In this document: positions 58,180-64,000 of the stretch, in pieces | How the letters are laid out: each line of letters begins with the position of its first letter | How positions within the stretch are numbered: the stretch's first letter is position 1 | DNA from: an uncultured Oxalicibacterium sp. | GTDB taxonomy: Bacteria > Pseudomonadota > Gammaproteobacteria > Burkholderiales > Burkholderiaceae_D | Direction: 5' to 3' | Length of the DNA stretch: 64,000 nt | NCBI RefSeq assembly: GCF_913776015.1 | Contig: NZ_CAJYMD010000039.1 | Span: 1 to 64,000 of the forward strand | Made by a program: the position numbers and the translations under genes | The notes under the pieces: model-generated | What the model was told of the DNA's origin: nothing | What the model saw: the letters and a program-made list of their open reading frames with translations, nothing else | Database searches by the model: none

Positions 58180-59319
58180 TCAAAAGACCAGCCCATTGCG
58201 GCGGAACAGGGCGAGGTCCAGATAATCCGATAAGGGTTTGTCGCCGGTCGGATTGCCGCGCAAGGATAAGCCCCCGATATCGATTGGTGCGTTGAAGACG
58301 ATCTCCTGTGCGGGCATGCCGGGTTTGCCACGGCGTATGGCCAGTGCCAGTGTCTTGGCAACCGCAAAGCCTTCGAGCGTTAGTGTGGAAGGCGGCTCGT
58401 CGCGATATTTCTTCATCATTGCCAGATGTTCGCGCTGCAAGGCCGTCTTGCCGTTTTCCGGGTTGGGCACCACTTGCGAAAATACGGTCCACTCCACCGC
58501 CTTGCTGCCAGCCAGTTCGCGCAAGGTATCGAGGTTCGTCAACGAACTGCCGGCCACATACACCTTGGGTGCATACGGGCGAAACGCCTGCAGAAATTGC
58601 GCCGTCTGTATCGTGTCGCCGATCACCAATACCACGCCGGGCGCGCTGTTCGCCAGTTTGGCGGCATCTGCTGCCATCTGCCTGTCGTTGTGACCGATGC
58701 GCACGATGCCGCTCAATTGCAGTTTCCCCTGGCCCAATTCTGCCGTCAGCGCTGCCAACATCTGTTTGCTGGCGGCATCTTCAGGGCAGGCGATGCCGAC
58801 ATGGGTGATACCCAATGGCGCGAAATGCGACAGCATGTGGCGGACTTCCTGCAAGTAATCCGGACGCCAGCGCACGAGACGATCGCCGGCATTTGCGCTG
58901 GTGTTACCGATCAGCGGTGCATAGAGCTGCAGGCGACTGCGGCGAAATGTCGGCGCATCGAGAATCGCGCGTGTGACGTTTTCGCCGATACCACCCAACA
59001 GATAATCTACGCGCTCGTTATCGATCAATTCGCTCGCCGCACGCGCTGCGCTCTGCGGCGAAGCCTGATCGTCGCGTGCAATGTAGCGAATCTTGCGCCC
59101 ATTGATGCCGCCCGCAGCATTGAGCATGTCGAAATAGGTCTTGATGCCAGCGACGTAGTCGCGACCCAGTGCTGCATTGGGGCTGGAAAGATCGATGACT
59201 TGCCCGATCACGATGGCATCGCCATTCTGTGCCGATGCCGGCGATACAAGCATGAAGGCGGGGCAGGCGATCAGAAACAGAAGGAAACGCAAACGCAGGA
59301 TCATCGCGGAAGCAGGCAT
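58180..59319 (-). CDS. ABC transporter periplasmic substrate-binding protein, branched-chain amino acid type
   Basis: 379 residues. Signal peptide with core RLRFLLFLIACPAFMLVSPA. Type I periplasmic binding protein (Peripla_BP_6): IVIGQVIDLSSPNAALGRDY, then AGGINGRKIRYIARDDQASP and the hinge region; C-terminal part DIGGLSLRGNPTGDKPLSDY. No permease or ATPase genes are adjacent, so it is an orphan binding protein that may use a transporter elsewhere or sense ligand. Ligand unknown. Confidence 0.83.
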   Translation of the reverse strand: MPASAMILRLRFLLFLIACPAFMLVSPASAQNGDAIVIGQVIDLSSPNAALGRDYVAGIKTYFDMLNAAGGINGRKIRYIARDDQASPQSAARAASELIDNERVDYLLGGIGENVTRAILDAPTFRRSRLQLYAPLIGNTSANAGDRLVRWRPDYLQEVRHMLSHFAPLGITHVGIACPEDAASKQMLAALTAELGQGKLQLSGIVRIGHNDRQMAADAAKLANSAPGVVLVIGDTIQTAQFLQAFRPYAPKVYVAGSSLTNLDTLRELAGSKAVEWTVFSQVVPNPENGKTALQREHLAMMKKYRDEPPSTLTLEGFAVAKTLALAIRRGKPGMPAQEIVFNAPIDIGGLSLRGNPTGDKPLSDYLDLALFRRNGLVF

Positions 59320-59461
59320 GGAATGAATTGAAAAGGGTCAGAAGGTCGGACCGCGATTGTGACCGTCGAATATGACGGCATGATGAAATGTGTGCACTTC
59401 GGTTGCCGTTGATCGATAAAATGTATATATTATTTATACGATTATTTAAAAGGAGTCGATT

Positions 59462-60163
59462 GTGTCGCAGGAAAACGAAATCCAGGCAGCGCCGGCAGGC
59501 CAGTCGGCTGTTCAGGCAGCAACCCCGGCAGCGAAAAAGACTGCAGTAAAAACCGTACGTAAAACCGCAGCGAAACCAGCAGCCGAGAAAAATGCAGCCA
59601 AGCCCGTGGCAAGGAAAGCGCCAGCCCGCAAGAAGCCGGTAGCCAAGGCCGCAGCACCTGCCGACAAGGCAGTGAAAAAGGCAGCCGCCAAGCCTGCAGC
59701 GAAGAAAGCAGTGACGGCAAAAACGGCTGCCAGGAAAGCCACCGCTGCGGACACGGCAAAAGTAACAAAGTCGCCTGCTGCAAAAACTGCAGGCAAGGCC
59801 AAGGTGGCTGGCAAGACGACCGCCAAACCAGCAGCCAAATCCGCAACCAAGTTGGCTTCCAAGGCTGCCGTTAAGAGCACACCAAAAGCCCCGGCAAAAG
59901 CGGCACCGAAGAGCAAGCCAGCCGGAAAAGCCAAGACGCGCAAGCCAAAACTGGTACGCGACAGCTTCACCATGCCGGATCTCGAATATCAGGTGCTGGG
60001 CGAAGTGAAAAAGGCTTTCCTGAAAGCCGGCGTGTCGATCAAGAAGAGTGAACTCCTGCGCGCGGGTGTCGCACTCGTCAAGGGCCTGGAATTTGGCAAA
60101 CTGCATGACGTGATCCGCAACCTGACGCCGATCAAGGCTGGCCGCCCGAAGAAGGAAAAGTGA
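59462..60163 (+). CDS. Histone H1-like Lys/Ala-rich protein with a C-terminal folded domain
   Basis: 233 residues, GTG start with AAAAGGAG six to seven bases upstream. Residues about 15-160 are a low-complexity Lys/Ala/Pro region (AAKPA/KKAAAK-type repeats) similar to eukaryotic H1 and to bacterial AlgP/HctB-like DNA-binding tails. The last 70 residues form a different domain: FTMPDLEYQVLGEVKKAFLK, AGVSIKKSELLRAGVALVKG and a C-terminal GRPKKEK AT-hook-like tail. It is probably a nucleoid-associated protein. A GTATA...TATAC inverted repeat at 59423-59439 lies in the AT-rich promoter region. Confidence 0.87.
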   Translation: MSQENEIQAAPAGQSAVQAATPAAKKTAVKTVRKTAAKPAAEKNAAKPVARKAPARKKPVAKAAAPADKAVKKAAAKPAAKKAVTAKTAARKATAADTAKVTKSPAAKTAGKAKVAGKTTAKPAAKSATKLASKAAVKSTPKAPAKAAPKSKPAGKAKTRKPKLVRDSFTMPDLEYQVLGEVKKAFLKAGVSIKKSELLRAGVALVKGLEFGKLHDVIRNLTPIKAGRPKKEK

Positions 60164-60198
60164 TGTCGTTCCTCTGAATCGAGGATCGTTTCATGCCG

Positions 60199-60227
60199 AA
60201 AGCCGATGCAATGCATCGGCTTTTTTT
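60199..60227 (+). terminator. Rho-independent terminator after the histone-like gene
   Basis: AAGCCGATGC at 60200-60209 pairs with GCATCGGCTT at 60213-60222, followed by a T run (60221-60227). Strong canonical terminator 36 bases past the stop codon. Confidence 0.88.
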
Positions 60228-60237
60228 ATTTGTTGTC

Positions 60238-60277
60238 ATGTCATCAAACGGACATGACACTGTCATCTTGCTGAAGC
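60238..60277 (+). promoter_or_regulatory. Tandem PHO-box-like heptamers upstream of olsB-plcP-agt
   Basis: Heptamers at exactly 11-base spacing: ATGTCAT (60238), CGGACAT (60249), CTGTCAT (60260) and CTGAAGC (60271). Against CTGTCAT they match 6, 5, 7 and 3 of 7. Linkers are CAAA, GACA and CTTG. A weak -10, TACGCT, lies at 60288-60293, ten bases after the last heptamer. This spacing is that of overlapping PhoB sites, and the operon function (phosphate-sparing lipids) agrees. Confidence 0.62.
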
Positions 60278-60321
60278 AATCGCTGGGTACGCTGGCTCCG
60301 TCATCATAAAAAGGACCGCAT

Positions 60322-61089
60322 ATGCAACGATTGACTGCTTCCGCAGAACAGAATGCCGCTTCGCCTCGCCTGACACTGAGCATTGCCACCACGCCACAGG
60401 AAGTGCGCGAGGTACAACGCTTACGCTACAAGGTATTCATCGAAGGCATGGGTCTGGAAGCACTCAAGAACAAGGACCGCCTGGATCGTGACGAATTCGA
60501 CGACTATTGCGATCACCTGATCGTACGCGACTCGGCAACGCTGAAAGTGGTGGGGACGTATCGTGTGCTGAGTCCTTCGTCTGCGCAGAAATATCGCGGG
60601 TTCTATTCGGAAAAGGAATTCGATCTGACGCGTTTGTCGAATCTGCGTGACCGCATTGCCGAAGCAGGTCGTGCCTGCATTCATCCCAGGTATCGCAGCG
60701 GTGCTGTCATCATGCTGCTGTGGGCCGGGATCGCCGGCTACATGCAAAAGCATGGCTGCGAATATCTGATCGGTTGCGCCAGCGTGAGCCTGGCTGATGG
60801 CGGTGCCAATGCCGCTGCGCTGTACCACGCAATTGCCGATTCCAACATGGCACCGGCTGAGTACCGCGTGCGCCCGCATCTGGCCTTCCCGATCGCGCCG
60901 CCACGCACTGATAGCCAGCCCGTCATTCCGCCGCTCATCAAGGGTTACCTGCGCAGCGGTGCGTGGATTTGCGGCGAACCGGCCTGGGATGCCGAATTCC
61001 ACTGTGCCGACATGTTCATGATGTTGCCGCTGGCTCGTCTGGATAGTCGTTATGCACGTCACTACCTGAAGGAAGGAGAGCCTGCATGA
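60322..61089 (+). CDS. olsB: OlsB-like ornithine N-acyltransferase
   Basis: 255 residues. GNAT-fold acyltransferase of the OlsB/putative hemolysin group: VREVQRLRYKVFIEGMGLEA, then VRDSATLKVVGTYRVLSP, EAGRACIHPRYRSGAVIMLL and HGCEYLIGCASVSL. OlsB transfers a 3-hydroxyacyl chain from ACP to ornithine, making lyso-ornithine lipid; OlsA (not in this window) would complete the lipid. Preceded by a PHO-box array and AAGGA, and it overlaps plcP by 4 bases. Ornithine lipids replace phospholipids under phosphate limitation. A related acyl-amino-acid activity cannot be excluded. Confidence 0.82.
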   Translation: MQRLTASAEQNAASPRLTLSIATTPQEVREVQRLRYKVFIEGMGLEALKNKDRLDRDEFDDYCDHLIVRDSATLKVVGTYRVLSPSSAQKYRGFYSEKEFDLTRLSNLRDRIAEAGRACIHPRYRSGAVIMLLWAGIAGYMQKHGCEYLIGCASVSLADGGANAAALYHAIADSNMAPAEYRVRPHLAFPIAPPRTDSQPVIPPLIKGYLRSGAWICGEPAWDAEFHCADMFMMLPLARLDSRYARHYLKEGEPA

Positions 61090-61943
61090 AATCACGTGAT
61101 GCCTTTCTGACGCGCGATTTTCTCAAACATGGGGGCAAGCGCGAACCCTTGCGCTTCCGGGCGATCTGGATTTCAGACGTGCACTTGGGTACCACGGGTT
61201 GCCAGGCGCAACGCCTGCTCGAATTCCTGCGTCGTACCGAATCCGACACGCTCTATCTGGTGGGCGACATCATCGACGGCTGGCAGCTCAAGCGCCGCTG
61301 GTTCTGGGATCAGTCGCACAACAATGTCGTGCAAACCGTGCTGAAAAAGGCCAAGAAAGGCACCGAAGTGATTTTCGTGCCGGGTAATCACGATGAAGCG
61401 GTACGCCAGTTCATCGATCTGGATTTTGGCGGCATCCGCGTGCGCGATGAACTCGTGCATACCACGGCGCAGGGCAAGCGCATGCTGGTGCTGCACGGCG
61501 ACCGTTTCGATGGCGTGATTGCCTGTGCGAAGTGGCTGGCGTACGTGGGCGACAACCTGTACACGCTGATCCTCAAGTGGAATCAGTGGCTCAACAGCTG
61601 GCGTGCCCGTGCCGGCCTGCCGTACTGGTCGCTCTCGCAATATCTGAAATTGAAAGTCAAGAACGCGGTCAGCTACATCACCTCATTCGAAACGGCGCTG
61701 GCGGACGAAGCGCGTCGGCGCGGTGTCGATGGCGTGATCTGCGGCCATATCCACAAGCCGGAAATCCGCGATATCGATGGCATCCTGTATTGCAACGATG
61801 GCGACTGGGTGGAAAGCCTGAGTGCGCTGGTCGAGGATCAGGCCGGTGTGCTGCGTCTCGTGACGTGGCAGGAAGTCGTGGGGGCATCGATGCCACAACA
61901 TGTCGAAGAACACGAGGAGGAATTATGCGTATCGCCATCGTGA
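61086..61943 (+). CDS. plcP: PlcP-like metallophosphoesterase (phospholipase C of lipid remodelling)
   Basis: 285 residues. Calcineurin-like phosphoesterase with all metal motifs: ISDVHLG (Asp31, His33), LVGDIIDGW, VPGNHDEAV, LHGDRFDG and GHIHKPEI. It is related to LpxH (UDP-2,3-diacylglucosamine hydrolase), but LpxH is about 240 residues and is not co-encoded with a glycolipid glycosyltransferase. In alpha- and marine proteobacteria the paired PlcP enzyme hydrolyses phospholipids to diacylglycerol under phosphate starvation. The pairing with olsB (ATGA overlap) and agt (overlap of 19 bases) favours PlcP, with the LpxH-like alternative kept open. Confidence 0.78.
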   Translation: MKSRDAFLTRDFLKHGGKREPLRFRAIWISDVHLGTTGCQAQRLLEFLRRTESDTLYLVGDIIDGWQLKRRWFWDQSHNNVVQTVLKKAKKGTEVIFVPGNHDEAVRQFIDLDFGGIRVRDELVHTTAQGKRMLVLHGDRFDGVIACAKWLAYVGDNLYTLILKWNQWLNSWRARAGLPYWSLSQYLKLKVKNAVSYITSFETALADEARRRGVDGVICGHIHKPEIRDIDGILYCNDGDWVESLSALVEDQAGVLRLVTWQEVVGASMPQHVEEHEEELCVSPS

Positions 61944-62965
61944 CCGATGCCTGGGCACCGCAGGTCAACGGTGTCGTCAACACGCTGCGCGCCACGCGCA
62001 AGCAGTTGCGTCGCATGGGTCATACCGTGATGATGATCACGACCGAAGGCTTGCGCAGCTATTCCTGCCCGACCTATCCCGAAATTCGTCTGGCCTACAA
62101 GCCGTATGCCAGGGTCGCGGCCACACTCGACAACTTCGCGCCGGATTGCATCCATATCGCCACTGAAGGGCCGATGGGCTTGGCGGCGCGCCGTTATTGC
62201 CTGTCGCATGGGCTGGATTTCACGACCGCTTATCACACTCGTTTTCCCGAATATCTGCGTTCGCGCTTCCATTTGCCGCTGGCGCTGAGTTATCGCTGGC
62301 TCAGGTGGTTCCACGGGCCATCCAAAGCCGTGATGGTGCCGACGCCACGCATGCAGCAGGCACTGGAAAGCAGCGGCTTTCGCCGTGTCGTGCAGTGGAG
62401 CCGCGGTGTGGATACGGACCATTTCAAGCCGGGCCCGCGTGAAGAGTCGTCGCTGAGTCGTCCGCTGTACCTGTATGTCGGTCGTCTGGCGGTCGAAAAG
62501 AATATCGAAGCCTTTTTGCAAATGGAATTGCCGGGATCGAAATGGGTGATCGGCGATGGGCCGATGCGTGACGAGCTGGAGCGCAAATATCCGGATGTCC
62601 GCTTTCTCGGTAGCAAGCCGCATGATGCCTTGCCCGGTTATTACAACTGCGCCGATGTCTTCGTTTTCCCCAGTCGCACCGACACCTTTGGTCTGGTAAT
62701 GATCGAGGCGATGGCGTGTGGCGTGCCGGTGGCAGCGTTTCCGGTCGAAGGACCGATCGACGTGGTGGAAGAGGGCCGTAGCGGTGTGCTTAATCACGAT
62801 CTGACGCGTGCCTGTTTTGAGGCGCTGACGCTCAAACGCTCTGCCGTGCGCGAGCATGCCTTGTCCTATTCGTGGGAAGCCGCGACGCAGCAGTTCCTGC
62901 GCAATTTGCATCCGGTGCGTGAAAATCGGCTCGTTGCACCGTTGCCGCAGACCTCGGCAATTTGA
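61925..62965 (+). CDS. agt: GT4 glycosyltransferase, probable diacylglycerol glycolipid synthase
   Basis: 346 residues from ATG 61925 with GAGGAGGAATT just upstream. GT-B fold, family 4: IVTDAWAPQVNGVVNTLRA at the start, the donor motif GRLAVEKNIEAFLQME, and FPSRTDTFGLVMIEAMACG (E-x7-E). It would glycosylate diacylglycerol produced by PlcP, forming a phosphate-free glycolipid; the sugar (glucose, galactose, glucuronic acid or mannose) is not predictable. Alternatively it acts in another mannosyl or glucosyl transfer. Last gene of the three-gene overlapping operon; a terminator follows. Confidence 0.8.
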   Translation: MRIAIVTDAWAPQVNGVVNTLRATRKQLRRMGHTVMMITTEGLRSYSCPTYPEIRLAYKPYARVAATLDNFAPDCIHIATEGPMGLAARRYCLSHGLDFTTAYHTRFPEYLRSRFHLPLALSYRWLRWFHGPSKAVMVPTPRMQQALESSGFRRVVQWSRGVDTDHFKPGPREESSLSRPLYLYVGRLAVEKNIEAFLQMELPGSKWVIGDGPMRDELERKYPDVRFLGSKPHDALPGYYNCADVFVFPSRTDTFGLVMIEAMACGVPVAAFPVEGPIDVVEEGRSGVLNHDLTRACFEALTLKRSAVREHALSYSWEAATQQFLRNLHPVRENRLVAPLPQTSAI

Positions 62966-62974
62966 TCGCGAAAA

Positions 62975-63006
62975 GAAAACAAGAAGCGAAAACAAGAAGC
63001 GAAAAC
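62975..63006 (+). repeat. Short tandem repeat, 13-base unit
   Basis: GAAAACAAGAAGC is repeated twice and the next unit begins GAAAAC before diverging. It is about 10 bases beyond the agt stop, in the untranslated tail before the terminator. Likely a slippage product without function. Confidence 0.6.
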
Positions 63007-63008
63007 TA

Positions 63009-63039
63009 AAAACGCGGGAGCCGATGGCTTCCGCGTTTT
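63009..63039. terminator. Bidirectional terminator between agt and sixA
   Basis: Positions 63009-63022 and 63026-63039 form a 14-base stem (AAAACGCGG... and ...CCGCGTTTT) with one G-U-type mismatch and a GAT loop. The A run on one side and T run on the other make it usable from both strands between convergent genes. Confidence 0.82.
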
Positions 63040-63093
63040 GTCTGGTTGGTGAGTGAGGCGGATTGATACTGCTGTTTCGATAGTGCGTGCCGT

Positions 63094-63552
63094 TTACTTG
63101 CCCACCAGATCGGGAGCCAGCACGCCGCGCAGATAATTCTCCATGCGACCGTCGCGTTCGCGCTGCACGATCCACCAGACATTTCCCTTGCGGATGGTCC
63201 AGTCTTGTGTCGTGCCGGTCAGAATGGTGGCGGCCACCTGGCCCAGCGTCGGCTGGTGACCGACGATGAGTACCGGCTCACGGCTGTCTGGCCAATGAGA
63301 GGCGGCGATGACGCGTTCCGGCGTCGAATCGGGTGCCAGATCATCCACGATCTTGAACTTGCGCCCCAGTGCTTCGGCCGTCTGTACGGTACGCGTGGCA
63401 GGGCTGACGAGGATGCGGCAGCCGTTGGTCAGATGGCGATCCAGCCATTCGGCCATTTTGGTGGCCTGTTTCTGCCCCTTGGGTGTGAGGGCGCGGCCTT
63501 CGTCCGGTTCGCCCATTTCCGCTTCAGCATGTCGCCACAGGATCAATTCCAT
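63094..63552 (-). CDS. sixA: SixA-type phosphohistidine phosphatase
   Basis: 152 residues. Histidine phosphatase superfamily: catalytic H8 in LILWRHAEAE, TPKGQKQATKMAEWL, SPATRTVQTAEAL and second His in VLIVGHQPTLG. SixA removes phosphate from histidine-containing phosphotransfer or PTS proteins. The start is 3 bases past the ppk stop codon on the same strand, so ppk and sixA form one operon, a frequent pairing in betaproteobacteria. Confidence 0.9.
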   Translation of the reverse strand: MELILWRHAEAEMGEPDEGRALTPKGQKQATKMAEWLDRHLTNGCRILVSPATRTVQTAEALGRKFKIVDDLAPDSTPERVIAASHWPDSREPVLIVGHQPTLGQVAATILTGTTQDWTIRKGNVWWIVQRERDGRMENYLRGVLAPDLVGK

Positions 63553-63555
63553 CGC

Positions 63556-64000
63556 TTACTCCGGTGTATTGCCGTGCAATTGCATCAGCCAGGCTTGCGC
63601 CGCAAAAGGGGCCACCTTGCCGCGCGGTTTGCGCAGGCGGTAGACGCCATTGGCATCCAGTTCCCACGCGTTGACCGTATCTTTCAGATACGGCTGCAAG
63701 CCTTCATTCATGATGCGTTTCTTGAGGGCCGGATCGAGAATCGGGAAAGCGACCTCGATGCGACGAAACAGGTTGCGGTTCATCCAGTCGGCACTCGACA
63801 GATAAAGATCATGCGCCAGATCGTTGCGGAAGTAATAGATGCGGCTGTGCTCGAGGAAGCGGCCGACGATGGCGCGCACCTTGATGTTTTCCGACAACCC
63901 CGGCACGCCCGGCCGCAACGCGCAGGCACCGCGCACGATCAGATCGATCTTCACACCATCGCAGGAGGCGGCATACAGGGCGCGGATCACCGATTCATCC
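63556..64000 (-). CDS. ppk: Polyphosphate kinase 1, C-terminal part
   Basis: Only the last 148 or so residues are in the window; the gene continues past base 64000. The C-terminal PLD-like domain of Ppk1 is clear: IRALYAASCDGVKIDLIVRG, then ALRPGVPGLSENIKVRAIVG, FLEHSRIYYFRN and LYLSSADWMNRNLFRRIEVA. Ppk1 polymerises phosphate from ATP into polyphosphate. With ppx and the lipid operon nearby it forms a phosphate-storage neighbourhood; its promoter is outside the window. Confidence 0.95.
   Translation of the reverse strand, partial: DESVIRALYAASCDGVKIDLIVRGACALRPGVPGLSENIKVRAIVGRFLEHSRIYYFRNDLAHDLYLSSADWMNRNLFRRIEVAFPILDPALKKRIMNEGLQPYLKDTVNAWELDANGVYRLRKPRGKVAPFAAQAWLMQLHGNTPE

Noticed and set aside
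61086-61943. Calling the phosphoesterase LpxH
   Set aside because: Length, operon with olsB and a GT4 enzyme and PHO-like sequence favour PlcP; left as the alternative.
62975-63006. CRISPR-like short repeat
   Set aside because: Only two and a half copies of 13 bases with no spacers; a simple tandem duplication.

Overview
The window is a gene-dense, roughly 55-57% GC (estimated by eye) chromosomal segment of a Gram-negative bacterium. Gene content fits a betaproteobacterium of the order Burkholderiales, most likely Oxalobacteraceae (Herminiimonas/Janthinobacterium-like): type IV minor pilins, a dnaX-ybaB-recR block, a HexR-controlled Entner-Doudoroff set, Lys/Ala-rich histone H1-like protein, ubiD and TonB/RND envelope genes. 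The taxonomic call is inference from gene content and protein style, not from an rRNA gene. No IS element, CRISPR array, tRNA or rRNA was seen; one structural RNA (SRP/4.5S RNA) is present.

Layout. 1-3188: end of a type IV pilus minor-pilin operon (pilX end, short pilY1, pilE-like, fimT/gspH-like). 3229-4956: ribD-ribE. 5055-9315: OmpR-type two-component system followed by a TonB-dependent receptor gene broken by two frameshifts and a stop. 9788-20327: a little-described surface cluster, with a 1719-residue DUF11-repeat protein, a 1183-residue predicted outer-membrane barrel, an OmpA-domain protein and an orphan response regulator. 20497-24103: ribBA (GTP cyclohydrolase half lacks its zinc cysteines), ribH, nusB, aminotransferase. 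24174-27088: membrane-anchored lytic transglycosylase (minus strand) and ubiD. 27240-35279: ffs, an RND efflux pair, then dnaX-ybaB-recR; dnaX carries a run of nine A with stop codons placed at once in both other frames. 35347-39517: HD hydrolase, CaiB-type CoA transferase, a 29-residue membrane peptide, a small barrel, DUF2798 and LysR genes.

39595-49758 is a sugar-catabolism block: pgi, zwf, hexR and tal on the minus strand and edd-eda divergent on the plus strand, with two HexR-like palindromes in the shared pgi-edd control region; rpiA follows, flanked by two cyclic-di-GMP enzymes. Together they run glucose-6-phosphate through the Entner-Doudoroff route and the non-oxidative pentose-phosphate branch; pgl (lactonase) is not here.

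52561-64000 holds small and stress genes (56-residue acidic protein, ABM monooxygenase, YegD-type Hsp70, transglutaminase) and then a phosphate-economy neighbourhood: ppx behind a near-consensus PHO box with a correctly spaced -10, dedA, a lone ABC binding protein, a histone H1-like gene, an overlapping olsB-plcP-agt operon preceded by PHO-box-like heptamers repeated every 11 bases, and ppk-sixA at the right edge. The best candidate for an interesting system is this olsB-plcP-agt operon: it would let the cell break down phospholipids and replace them with ornithine lipids and glycolipids when phosphate is scarce, next to polyphosphate synthesis and breakdown genes.
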